DNA of 64,000 bases from Halomonas jincaotanensis (GTDB lineage: Bacteria > Pseudomonadota > Gammaproteobacteria > Pseudomonadales > Halomonadaceae). Of the stretch, positions 7,789-15,793 are shown piece after piece (the first letter of the stretch is position 1; the number at the start of each line of letters is the position of its first letter). Where the stretch lies: the NCBI RefSeq assembly GCF_018448785.1, contig NZ_JAHCLU010000012.1:124001-188000 (forward strand). Reading direction: 5' to 3'. The notes beneath the pieces were generated by a model. It had not been told where the DNA came from. It did not search any database and saw only the letters and a list, made by a program, of their open reading frames with translations. The translations under genes and the position numbers were made by a program.

Positions 7789-9366
7789 ATGACTATCAGT
7801 GGAAACATGTTGATCGGCCAGCAAGCCGTCAGCGGCCAGCAAGCCGAGATCCACGCCGTCAACCCGGCCACCGGCGAGACCCTGTCCCCGGCCTATGCCG
7901 GCGGCAGCAAGGCAGAGGTCGAAAAGGCCTGCGCGCTGGCCGAGGCGGCATTTGACGCCTATCGCGAGACCTCGCTTGAAGACCGTGCGACCTTCCTTGA
8001 GTCCATCGCCAGCGAAATCGAGGCGATCGGCGATCAGCTGACCGAGCGCGGCGTAGCCGAGACCGGCCTGCCCGAGGCTCGCCTCCAGGGCGAGCGTGGC
8101 CGTACCTGCGGCCAGCTGCGGCTGTTCGCTTCCGTCGTGCGTGCCGGCGAATGGCTCGACGTGCGCGTCGATCCGGCGCTGCCCGAGCGTGAGCCGATGC
8201 CGCGCGTCGACCTACGCCAGCGCCATATTGCCCTGGGCCCGGTGGCGGTGTTCGGTGCCAGCAATTTCCCGCTGGCCTTCAGTGTCGCTGGTGGCGATAC
8301 CGCCTCGGCGCTTGCCGCCGGCTGCCCGGTGGTGGTCAAGGGCCATTCCGCCCATCCCGGCACCTCGGAGCTGGTCGGTCGCGCCATCCAGCGAGCCGTC
8401 AAGGCGTGCGGGTTGCCCGAGGGCACCTTCTCGCTGCTGTTCGGCTCGGGCCGCGAGATCGGCCAGGCGCTGGTCGCTGACCCGCGCATCCAGGCGGTGG
8501 GCTTCACCGGTTCGCGTAGCGGCGGCACGGCGCTGATGGCCACCGCCCAGGCGCGCCCGCAGCCGATTCCGGTCTACGCTGAGATGAGCTCGATCAACCC
8601 GGTGTTTCTCCTCCCCGAGGCGCTCAAGGCACGCGGTGACAAGATCGCCGAGGGCTTCGCCGCCTCGCTCAGCATGGGTGCCGGGCAGTTCTGCACCAAC
8701 CCCGGGCTGGTGATCGCGATCGAGGGCCCCGAACTCGACGCCTTCGTCGCCGCCGCCGGTGAAGCGGTCAAGGGCAGCGCCGCCCAGACCATGCTCACCC
8801 CGGGCATCCATGACGCCTACGAGCAGGGCGTCAACCGGCTGGCCGGCCACGCCAAGGTCACGGAAGCCGCCCGCGGCCAGGCCGGCGAGACCGCCCACCC
8901 CGCCCAGGCCGGGCTATTCGTCACGCAGGCCGAGGCTTTCCTCAACGATCCTGCCCTGCAGGAAGAAGTGTTCGGCTCGACCTCGCTGGTGATCGCCTGT
9001 GCCGACGTGCAGGAAGTGCGCCGCGTCGCCGCCGAGCTTGAAGGCCAGCTGACCATCACCCTGCAGATGGACGACGGTGATCTTGATACTGCCCGGCAGC
9101 TGCTGCCGACGCTGGAGCGCAAGGCCGGCCGGATACTCGCCAACGGCTGGCCCACCGGCGTGGAAGTCTGCCACGCCATGGTCCACGGCGGGCCCTACCC
9201 GGCGACCTCGGATAGCCGCACCACCTCGGTGGGCAGCGCGGCGATCTTCCGCTTCCTGCGCCCGGTGTGCTACCAGGCACTGCCCACGGGCCTGCTGCCC
9301 GAGGCGCTCAAGGATGCCAACCCGCTGGGCGTGAGCCGCCTGGTCGATGGCAAGCGTGAAGTCTAA
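7789..9366 (+). CDS. Aldehyde dehydrogenase, alpha-ketoglutarate semialdehyde (2,5-dioxovalerate) type
   Basis: Oxidises an aldehyde, most likely 2,5-dioxopentanoate, to the acid (2-oxoglutarate) with NAD(P). The 525-residue protein belongs to the longer bacterial KGSADH class: an N-terminal GNMLIGQQ segment, catalytic Cys302 in [10 protein letters not shown] and general base Glu265 in [10 protein letters not shown] strong AGGAGAGCTC leads into the ATG, and an intrinsic terminator follows. It sits 91 bases after the GntR gene on the same strand. In known pathways this enzyme ends the oxidative breakdown of hexarates, pentoses and hydroxyproline, but no dehydratase for those routes is in the window, so its feeding pathway is open. 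Confidence 0.87.
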   Translation: MTISGNMLIGQQAVSGQQAEIHAVNPATGETLSPAYAGGSKAEVEKACALAEAAFDAYRETSLEDRATFLESIASEIEAIGDQLTERGVAETGLPEARLQGERGRTCGQLRLFASVVRAGEWLDVRVDPALPEREPMPRVDLRQRHIALGPVAVFGASNFPLAFSVAGGDTASALAAGCPVVVKGHSAHPGTSELVGRAIQRAVKACGLPEGTFSLLFGSGREIGQALVADPRIQAVGFTGSRSGGTALMATAQARPQPIPVYAEMSSINPVFLLPEALKARGDKIAEGFAASLSMGAGQFCTNPGLVIAIEGPELDAFVAAAGEAVKGSAAQTMLTPGIHDAYEQGVNRLAGHAKVTEAARGQAGETAHPAQAGLFVTQAEAFLNDPALQEEVFGSTSLVIACADVQEVRRVAAELEGQLTITLQMDDGDLDTARQLLPTLERKAGRILANGWPTGVEVCHAMVHGGPYPATSDSRTTSVGSAAIFRFLRPVCYQALPTGLLPEALKDANPLGVSRLVDGKREV

Positions 9367-9395
9367 GGGCGGAGCAAGCGGTGTCACGTAGACAA

Positions 9396-9425
9396 GGGGG
9401 CGGCCGGGAGGCCGGCCCCTTTTTG
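9396..9425 (+). terminator. Rho-independent terminator after the aldehyde dehydrogenase
   Basis: A GC-rich inverted repeat (GGGGGCGGCC pairing with GGCCGGCCCC, one mismatch, GGGA loop) is followed directly by five T residues, about 30 bases after the aldehyde dehydrogenase stop. Confidence 0.85.
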
Positions 9426-9466
9426 CTGTCGCCGAGGAATGGCGATCACCTTATGAGCGTTCGGGA

Positions 9467-10414
9467 CTAGATCAACTGGGCAAGCTTGAGCAGGAAGATG
9501 CCAAGGCTCACTGTTGCCATGCTACCGAAGGTACTGATGACGATAATGTTGGCGGCCAGCTGTTCATTGCCGCCGACGGCTTTCGCCATGACGTAACTGA
9601 TGGCAGCGCCAGGGCTGGCGAGGAACAGAAACAGGATGCCGAGCTCGGCGCCACGGAAGCCCAGCGGCAGGGCCATGACGACTCCAAGTGCCGGCATGCC
9701 GATAATCTTCCACAGGCTCGCCTCCAGCGCCTGACCGCGTGTCTGGTTGACCGCTTTGAGGGTTAAGCTGCCGCCGATACAGATCAGTGCCAAGGGCAAT
9801 GACAGCGAGCCGAAATATTCCCCCGACGTCATCAGCCAGGTAGGCAGCGTAATGCCGGAATAAGCCACCGGGATCGCTGCCAGGATGCTGATGATGAGCG
9901 GATTGACGGCTATCTCGCGGAAGATTGAGGTGAGGTTGGAGCTTGCGGTGGGACTGTAAAGCGCAAGAATGATCGCCGACAGCACCAGATTCAGCACGAT
10001 GACGCCGCCGGCCATGATGCCACCCAGCGACAGGCCGTAATCGCCGTACATGCTGGCCGCAAGCGCCAAGCCGACAATCCCGCAATTGCCGCGAAAGGCG
10101 CCCTGAACAAAAACGCCGCGATCGAGGCGGGGACTGCGCCAGATGGCCCATACCCAAATCAGCAAAAAGCACAGTGTCGTGACTGCCAGGTAATAAATGA
10201 TCAGGCCGGGTTGCAGGGCGCTTGCCAGGTCTGCCTTGATAATGCTCATAAAAAGCAGCGTCGGCATCGTGGCCTTGAACACGAGACTGGACGCCGTGTT
10301 GATGAAAGGCATGTCGATCCAGCCGATGCGTTTGAGCAGGATGCCGATCATGACCATGGAGAACACCGGCAGAGTCACTTCCAGTGTGCCGAAAAAGACG
10401 TCAATCGGGCCCAT
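9467..10414 (-). CDS. AEC family transporter (auxin efflux carrier-like)
   Basis: A 315-residue integral membrane protein with about ten hydrophobic segments in two halves, matching AEC/malonate-permease-like carriers. Related bacterial proteins move malonate, malate or other small carboxylates; the substrate here is unknown. The ATG at 10414 is preferred because it overlaps the stop of a tiny upstream ORF (TGATG), giving translational coupling; a GTG at 10429 is the alternative. It converges with the aldehyde dehydrogenase gene and may serve the same carboxylate island, but nothing in the sequence proves this. Confidence 0.85.
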   Translation of the reverse strand: MGPIDVFFGTLEVTLPVFSMVMIGILLKRIGWIDMPFINTASSLVFKATMPTLLFMSIIKADLASALQPGLIIYYLAVTTLCFLLIWVWAIWRSPRLDRGVFVQGAFRGNCGIVGLALAASMYGDYGLSLGGIMAGGVIVLNLVLSAIILALYSPTASSNLTSIFREIAVNPLIISILAAIPVAYSGITLPTWLMTSGEYFGSLSLPLALICIGGSLTLKAVNQTRGQALEASLWKIIGMPALGVVMALPLGFRGAELGILFLFLASPGAAISYVMAKAVGGNEQLAANIIVISTFGSMATVSLGIFLLKLAQLI

Positions 10415-10509
10415 CAGCGAGCCAGCCACAAGCCGACCACCAAGGCCGCGAGCGTCGTGGCGAAGAACAGGGTATTACGCAGGCGGGTGTCGCGGGGCGG
10501 CTTGGTCAC
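10414..10509 (-). CDS. Small single-span membrane protein coupled to the AEC transporter
   Basis: An ORF of 31 codons starting with GTG. The first half is polar and basic (VTKPPRDTRLRN) and the second is one hydrophobic span ending in WLAR, so the N terminus should face the cytoplasm. AGGAGA precedes the GTG at good spacing, and the stop overlaps the transporter ATG by one base. It could be a real accessory peptide or a leader that sets translation of the transporter. No homologue is claimed; support is the ribosome site, topology and overlap. Confidence 0.5.
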   Translation of the reverse strand: MTKPPRDTRLRNTLFFATTLAALVVGLWLAR

Positions 10510-10516
10510 AGGTTCT

Positions 10517-10770
10517 CCTGGCGCTGTCTTGTCGACAGGTGCTAAAGCGAGTGTTTGCTTATCATGGGAAAAGCGGGCCACGATGGTAAACCCGTTAGTT
10601 TGCTACCGCTAGTCAGGTGACCACCATGCACGAGCACACGACTCAGCGAGACACGCTGGTTTTCGCCCATGCCAATGAGCTTTCTGACATTGGCTATCGA
10701 AGCGTCCAGGCCCCATTGTCGAAGCGACTTACCTCGTATTCACCGGATCGCCTGGGGCATCACGGCGGGA
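10517..10770 (+). repeat. Direct repeat copy 1 (about 255 bp), flanking the hydroxyacid dehydrogenase
   Basis: This stretch matches 12108-12361 at a constant offset of 1591 bases. The first ~165 bases differ at only a few positions; similarity then falls until it fades near 10770. The unit holds the leader region and first codons of the alpha/beta hydrolase gene whose intact copy starts at 12217. Confidence 0.85.
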
Positions 10771-10775
10771 AAGCA
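10626..10775 (+). pseudogene. Truncated 5' copy of the alpha/beta hydrolase gene
   Basis: Codons from ATG 10626 give MHEHTTQRDTLVFAHAN, identical to the start of the intact hydrolase at 12217, then a diverging GYRS...APLS...DRLGHH stretch. After about 50 codons the similarity ends, and the frame continues only as a shadow of the hydroxyacid dehydrogenase. The catalytic serine region is missing, so this is a dead fragment. The higher divergence of its 3' part suggests relaxed selection since the duplication. Confidence 0.75.
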
Positions 10776-10893
10776 GTCCCAGTGGACATTCACGCGCAAA
10801 CCTCATGCATGGACCGAATAATCGTCGAGTGTGACGGTGATCCGGCATCGTCGGATTTCAATGGCATCATCTATTATCGGGAGCACGCACGCG

Positions 10894-12180
10894 ATGACAG
10901 CTCAAGGATCATCACCGACTGCATCGGCGCAACGCCCGTCACCGAAAGCCTCCTGGCTAGAGGCCAGGCGGCTGGCTCGTATCTTCTGTCTCGACGACTT
11001 CGAGCCGGCGGCCAGGCGACACCTGCCGCGGCCGATCTTCGGCTATGTCGCCGGGGCGGCAGAGACCAATGCGTCATACCGCGACAACCGTGCCGTGTTC
11101 GACGAATACGGCTTCAGGCAACGGGTGCTGCGCGATGTCAGTGGGCGCGAGTCATCGCTCGACCTGCTGGGGGGGCGCTATTCGGCCCCCTTCGGCATTG
11201 CTCCGATGGGCATTTCCTCCTTGACCGGCTATCGGGGGGATCTGGCCCAGGCACGGGCGGCCGAGCGGGCCGGCATCCCGATGATCCTCAGTGGCTCCTC
11301 GCTGATCCGGCTCGAGGAGGTGGTCGAGGCGGCACCGAGTACCTGGTTCCAGGCCTATCTGCCCGCCGATTCGTCACAAATCGCTGCGCTGGTCGATCGT
11401 GTGGCGCAGGCGGGTGTGGAAACCCTGGTGGTGACCGTGGATTCCGCCGTCGTCCCCAACCGCGAGAACAACCTGCGCAATGGCTTTCGGACGCCACTAC
11501 GTCCGGACCTCCGACTGCTCTGGGATGGCGTGACGCATCCGGCCTGGAGCCTGGGAACCTTCCTGCGCACTATGCTTCACCACGGCATGCCTCATTTCGA
11601 GAACAACACCGCCGAGCGCGGCGCCGCCATCCTGTCGCGGCATGCCACTCGCGACTTCTCGGGTCGGGAACACCTGGACTGGGAGGAATGGCGGTGCATC
11701 CGTCGCCAATGGCAGGGCAACCTGGTGATCAAGGGCCTGCTGCACCCGGAAGATGTGGCCACCGCGCGTCAGCATGGTGCCGATGGGGTCATCCTCTCCA
11801 ATCATGGCGGACGCCAGCTCGACGGTGCCGTCTCGCCGATGCGAGCGCTACCTGAGGCCTTGGACGTCGCCGGGGAGATGGCGGTGATGATCGACAGCGG
11901 CTTCAGACGCGGTACCGATGTGATCAAGGCACTGGCCCTGGGGGCTCGCTGTGCCTTCATCGGACGCCCCTTCAACTATGCCGCCGCCATCGGTGGGGAA
12001 GCCGGCGTGGATCACGCCATCGAACTGCTGATGTCGGAAATCCGCGCCGACATGGGCATGCTGGGGATCAACCGGCTGGCGGAACTCGACCCCGCGATGC
12101 TGGTAGACCTGGCGCTGTCTTGTCGACAGGTGCCAAAGCGAGCGTTTGCTTATCATGGGAAAAGCGGGCCACGATGCTAA
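10894..12180 (+). CDS. FMN-dependent alpha-hydroxyacid dehydrogenase/oxidase (LldD/glycolate oxidase family)
   Basis: Oxidises an L-2-hydroxy acid to the 2-oxo acid using FMN. The (beta/alpha)8 barrel is complete: PRPIFGYVAGAAET near the N terminus, FGIAPMGISSL, WFQAYLP, the catalytic Lys in LVIKGLLHPED, the active-site SNHGGRQLDGA histidine and arginine, and DSGFRRGTDVIKALALGA for phosphate binding. The start is uncertain (10831, 10861 and 10894 are in frame); 10894 follows GGGAG. The last 23 residues (from LALSCRQV to the end) are encoded by the second direct repeat, so the native stop seems to have been lost and the protein ends in a borrowed tail. The enzyme could act with the nearby carboxylate genes. 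Confidence 0.82.
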   Translation: MTAQGSSPTASAQRPSPKASWLEARRLARIFCLDDFEPAARRHLPRPIFGYVAGAAETNASYRDNRAVFDEYGFRQRVLRDVSGRESSLDLLGGRYSAPFGIAPMGISSLTGYRGDLAQARAAERAGIPMILSGSSLIRLEEVVEAAPSTWFQAYLPADSSQIAALVDRVAQAGVETLVVTVDSAVVPNRENNLRNGFRTPLRPDLRLLWDGVTHPAWSLGTFLRTMLHHGMPHFENNTAERGAAILSRHATRDFSGREHLDWEEWRCIRRQWQGNLVIKGLLHPEDVATARQHGADGVILSNHGGRQLDGAVSPMRALPEALDVAGEMAVMIDSGFRRGTDVIKALALGARCAFIGRPFNYAAAIGGEAGVDHAIELLMSEIRADMGMLGINRLAELDPAMLVDLALSCRQVPKRAFAYHGKSGPRC

Positions 12181-12361
12181 ACCCGTTAGTTTGCGACCGC
12201 TAGTCAGGATACCATCATGCACGAGCACACGACTCAGCGAGACACTCTGGTTTTCGCCCATGCCAACGGGTTTCCTGGCATCAGCTATCGAAGCTTCCTG
12301 GCACCCTTGGCGGAGCAGTTTACCCTGTACCCGATGGATCGTATGGGGCATCACCCGGATT
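12108..12361 (+). repeat. Direct repeat copy 2 (about 255 bp), start of the intact hydrolase gene
   Basis: Partner of 10517-10770. It supplies the 3' end and stop codon of the hydroxyacid dehydrogenase reading frame as well as the leader and first ~48 codons of the intact alpha/beta hydrolase. A small CTGTC/GACAG inverted repeat lies near its left edge. Confidence 0.85.
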
Positions 12362-13029
12362 TCCCGGTCGGGCATAACTGGTTCTCTTTGCGTGATGAGT
12401 TGCTGGAACATCTGACCCATATCGAGACGCCAGTGATCGGCGTCGGGCATTCCATGGGCGGCGTGCTGATGGCTATGGCGGCCGAGCAGGCTCCTGAGCG
12501 GTTTCGTTGCGTGATAATGCTGGATCCACCGCTGATGCTGGGTCCCGATGCCTGGGCCGTTAAGCTCGCCAAGTTGATGGGATTTGTCGACCGCGTCACG
12601 CCGGCGGGAAAGAGCCAGGGCCGGCGCATCATCTGGCCGGACAGTGACGCCATGGCCCACTACCTGCGTCGTCGGGGACTTTTTCGACGCTTTACTGAGT
12701 CGGCACTGCAGGATTATATCGAGGGTGGCACCCGGACCCTGGAAGATGGGCGAGTGACATTGATCTACGATCCCCAGATCGAGGTGGATATCTTTCGTCA
12801 TCTGCCCGACCACCTGGGCACCCTGCCGCGGCGCCTGAGAGTGCCCGCAGGGGTGCTGGCTGGCGCGCAGTCCGACCTTCTGACCCCGCGACGTCGCAAG
12901 CGTCTCGCCCGCCATGGCATCAAGGTCCGCGAAGTGACCGGAAGCCATATGTTTCCGATGGAGAGCCCCGACGAAGCCCGTCAGGCATTGCTGGCAATGC
13001 TGCATACCCTGCTGGAAGATCGATCATGA
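12217..13029 (+). CDS. Alpha/beta hydrolase
   Basis: A 270-residue alpha/beta-hydrolase-fold enzyme. Nucleophile Ser79 sits in VGHSMGGV; the likely acid is Asp220 (AGAQSDLLTP) and the base His244 (GSHMFPME). An early HANGFPG segment may form the oxyanion hole. The next hydrolase gene overlaps its end by four bases (ATGA), so the two are translated together. The substrate is unknown; carboxyl-ester or epoxide-like activities are possible. Its 5' end is duplicated upstream. Confidence 0.87.
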   Translation: MHEHTTQRDTLVFAHANGFPGISYRSFLAPLAEQFTLYPMDRMGHHPDFPVGHNWFSLRDELLEHLTHIETPVIGVGHSMGGVLMAMAAEQAPERFRCVIMLDPPLMLGPDAWAVKLAKLMGFVDRVTPAGKSQGRRIIWPDSDAMAHYLRRRGLFRRFTESALQDYIEGGTRTLEDGRVTLIYDPQIEVDIFRHLPDHLGTLPRRLRVPAGVLAGAQSDLLTPRRRKRLARHGIKVREVTGSHMFPMESPDEARQALLAMLHTLLEDRS

Positions 13030-13892
13030 CCGACCCTCATTCGCTGCGCCTCGCCGACGGTCGCCTGGCCGCGCTGAGCTGGGGTGAGGCCACTGCGCCT
13101 ACCTGGCTCGCGCTTCACGGCTGGCTCGATAATGCTGCTAGTTTTACGCGGCTGGCGCCGCCATTGGTCGAGCGTCTCGGTATTCGCGTGGTCGCCATCG
13201 ATTTTGCCGGCCACGGTCTCTCGCAGCCACTCGGCGGCGATACCGATTATGCCCTCTGGGATTACTGCCACGATCTGCTCGACGCGTGCGATGCGCTGCA
13301 GATCGAACGGGCGACTCTGCTGGCCCACTCCTTGGGTGCCGGAGTCTCTTGTCTGGTGGCCGCAGCACTTCCCGAGCGAGTGGCACGTCTGATGCTGATC
13401 GATGGGGTGGGAGTACTGACCACGCCGGCCGATGAGGCCCATCAGCAGTTGCGAAAAGGGTTGTTGGGCCATCGGCGCTCCAGGTCCCTGGCACCGCGCT
13501 ATCCTGATAGTGAGACGGCAATATCCGCCCGGGTGGCTGGTGGCGTGACGCCCATCGATCCCCGAACCGCCGAGCCGGTGGTGAGGCGTAATCTCGCGCG
13601 CGACGAAGGCGGTGGCCTACGGCTGCGCACCGATGGTCGGTTGTTGCGCCCTTCGCCGGTGCGCTTCTGTCCCGAGCAGGCACTGGCTATGCTGGCGGCG
13701 ATTCGCTGCCAGGTGCTGTTGATCGAGGGTGAGGACGGCATCCTCGGCGAGCGCGACATGGCTAGGCGGGCCCGCGCCGCCGTGCCAGGACTCGAACGCC
13801 GGGTATTGCCCGGGGGCCATCATCTGCATCTGGAGCCTGATGCTGTCGGAGGCGTAGTCGATACGCTCGTGGCCTGGCAGCCAATTCTGTGA
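13026..13892 (+). CDS. Alpha/beta hydrolase, second of a coupled pair
   Basis: A 288-residue alpha/beta hydrolase. LALHGWLDNAASF supplies the oxyanion-hole HGW and DFAGHGLS follows. Nucleophile Ser102 is in AHSLGAGVS, with the acid near Asp237 and the base His265 or His266. This HGWLDN...AHSLG pattern is common in small esterases of gammaproteobacteria. The ATG overlaps the stop of the preceding hydrolase (ATGA). The two proteins are different subfamilies rather than a recent duplication. Substrate not known. Confidence 0.87.
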   Translation: MTDPHSLRLADGRLAALSWGEATAPTWLALHGWLDNAASFTRLAPPLVERLGIRVVAIDFAGHGLSQPLGGDTDYALWDYCHDLLDACDALQIERATLLAHSLGAGVSCLVAAALPERVARLMLIDGVGVLTTPADEAHQQLRKGLLGHRRSRSLAPRYPDSETAISARVAGGVTPIDPRTAEPVVRRNLARDEGGGLRLRTDGRLLRPSPVRFCPEQALAMLAAIRCQVLLIEGEDGILGERDMARRARAAVPGLERRVLPGGHHLHLEPDAVGGVVDTLVAWQPIL

Positions 13893-13934
13893 CCGGCACA
13901 GTAACGCCGGCACATAAAAAAGGAGCATGTGATC

Positions 13935-15056
13935 ATGGGCCCGCAGCCAAGCAACTCCCTCTACCAAGGCAAGCGAGTGGCGTTGGTGCTCGGCAGCGGC
14001 GGAGCGCGCGGTTATGCGCATATCGGCGTGATTGATGAGCTGGAGGCGCGGGGATATGAGATCGTGGCGATTTCTGGCTGTTCCATGGGCGCCCTGATTG
14101 GGGGTATCTACGCCGCGGGCAAGCTTCAGGGCTACCGTGATTGGGTTCGTCGCCTCGATTATTTCGATGTACTCAGACTCGTCGATGTGACCTGGAGCCC
14201 GATGGGGGCAATGCGTGGCAGCAAGGTGATGAGCAAACTCGAAACGTTGATCGGCGATACACGTATCGAGGATCTGGCGATTCCTTTCACCACCGTGGCG
14301 ACCGACTTGAACCGTCAGCGAGAGGTATGGTTCCAGAGCGGTTCACTGCTCGATGCCATTCGTGCCTCTATCGCCGTGCCCGGTGTGATTACGCCGGTCC
14401 ACCGCGGCGACCAGGTGCTGGTCGATGGCGGCCTGCTCAATCCTCTGCCGATTACGCCGACGGTCTCGGCATATGCCGATTTCGTGCTAGCAGTGAACGC
14501 CACCGCACACAGTCCGCGGCCGATCACCCTCGAGGAACTGTTGCCGGTTCCGGCCGAAGAGGCTAATCCGGACACGCCGGCAATAACCAACGAAATTGCC
14601 AACAGCCCGCAGTTGACTGGCTGGATGGATGACGTCAAGGCGGCGGCCCGGCGCATGCTCGATGGGTTCGGTAGTGGCTCCAACGATGAGGATGATACCG
14701 ACGACATCGACGAACGCTCGCGTGGCAAGCGCGCCTGGGGACGGCTCGACATGATTCTGGCATCGTTCGATATAACCCAGGCATCGCTGGCCAAGTACAA
14801 GATCGCGGGTTATCCACCCGACGTGCTGATTGAGGTACCCAAGACAGTATGTGGGGCCTACGAGTTTCATCGTGCCGAGTCGCTGATTGCCCTCGGGCGC
14901 CACCTAGCTGTCGAGGCGCTGGACCGCTTCGAAGGGCGCGCCCCTAGCGGCTGGGGGGATCGTGCCGTCACCGCTGGGCCTGGCGATGTCAATGCTGAAG
15001 GCAATGCCGAGTCTGACACCAGGAGTGACGCCAAGGCCCAGGGAAAACGGCGATGA
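13935..15056 (+). CDS. rssA: Patatin-like phospholipase (RssA/NTE type)
   Basis: A serine hydrolase with a Ser-Asp dyad. The oxyanion loop is GSGGARG at 20-26, the nucleophile is Ser50 in GCSMGA and the partner is Asp164 in VDGGLLNP. The 373-residue protein is longer than E. coli RssA and has an acidic, Asp/Glu-rich insert near residues 215-260 and a low-complexity Ala/Asp/Lys tail. It probably hydrolyses membrane or storage lipids. The ATG at 13935 is chosen because the GTG at 13929 lies too close to AGGAG. It converges with the Smr gene. Confidence 0.82.
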   Translation: MGPQPSNSLYQGKRVALVLGSGGARGYAHIGVIDELEARGYEIVAISGCSMGALIGGIYAAGKLQGYRDWVRRLDYFDVLRLVDVTWSPMGAMRGSKVMSKLETLIGDTRIEDLAIPFTTVATDLNRQREVWFQSGSLLDAIRASIAVPGVITPVHRGDQVLVDGGLLNPLPITPTVSAYADFVLAVNATAHSPRPITLEELLPVPAEEANPDTPAITNEIANSPQLTGWMDDVKAAARRMLDGFGSGSNDEDDTDDIDERSRGKRAWGRLDMILASFDITQASLAKYKIAGYPPDVLIEVPKTVCGAYEFHRAESLIALGRHLAVEALDRFEGRAPSGWGDRAVTAGPGDVNAEGNAESDTRSDAKAQGKRR

Positions 15057-15072
15057 GCAGAGGCGGGTGGCT

Positions 15073-15648
15073 TCAGGTGTTGTTGCCTTGGCGCCTCAAC
15101 AACACGTACACGGCCCCCGTCCCTCCGTCGGTATCCATAGCGGAGCAGAAGGCAAGCACGCTCGGCCATTCACGCAGCCAGGTGTTCACGTGGCTCTTGA
15201 TGACTGGATAGTCGCTGGTGGCGCCCCAGGCCTTGCCGTGCACGATGAGCACGCAGCGACGCCGCCCTGCCACCATTTCGCGCAGAAAACCCTCCAACTC
15301 GGTCCGGGCCTCTTCGAGCGTATAGCCATGCAGGTCGAGGCCTTCTTCCCAAGCGATGCGGCCGCGCTTCAGCTGCTGGCGCGTCCGCCACGGCAGGTCG
15401 GGCAAGGCGAAATCGAGGTATTCCGAGGGACGTACTGCCTCCACGCGGCCGTCGGATGTGCGCCCGGCATGGTGATCGTCTCGCTTGGCGATGGCGGCTG
15501 CGCGACGCTCGGCAACCGACGAGTGGGACCGACGTGGCCGCCCCGGATCGGCGCGATCGCTCTCGATCGGACGCACGCCGGCTTCGCGCAGGGCCTGACG
15601 AAAGGCGTCAATATCGGCATCGTCAGGGTGGTGGCGGTGTCGGCTCAT
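15073..15648 (-). CDS. smrB: Smr-domain protein (SmrB-like ribosome rescue endonuclease)
   Basis: A 191-residue protein with a basic, disordered N-terminal half and a C-terminal Smr domain (about 95-185). The domain shows LDLHGYTLEEA at 104-114 and the catalytic-type HGKAWG loop at 137-142. E. coli SmrB cleaves mRNA between collided ribosomes. Its position divergent from prmB and followed by aroC on the other side matches the E. coli yfcN(smrB)-prmB-aroC order. Confidence 0.85.
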   Translation of the reverse strand: MSRHRHHPDDADIDAFRQALREAGVRPIESDRADPGRPRRSHSSVAERRAAAIAKRDDHHAGRTSDGRVEAVRPSEYLDFALPDLPWRTRQQLKRGRIAWEEGLDLHGYTLEEARTELEGFLREMVAGRRRCVLIVHGKAWGATSDYPVIKSHVNTWLREWPSVLAFCSAMDTDGGTGAVYVLLRRQGNNT

Positions 15649-15793
15649 CGGCGTCTCGTGGCGGGAAAGTGTGGGTCAGTATAACCAGCCCGGCGTGGCT
15701 GTGAACCGTTGGGGCGGTTACAATCAAGCACCATTATTCATCGTTCGATTCATCGCTCACCCTCATTGCTCACCCCAGAGCGCGGGAGATCCT

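Noticed and set aside
10617-11855. Plus-strand frame of 412 codons starting with the hydrolase N terminus
   Set aside because: Only the first ~50 codons resemble the hydrolase; the rest is the +1 shadow of the hydroxyacid dehydrogenase. Reported as a truncated copy instead.
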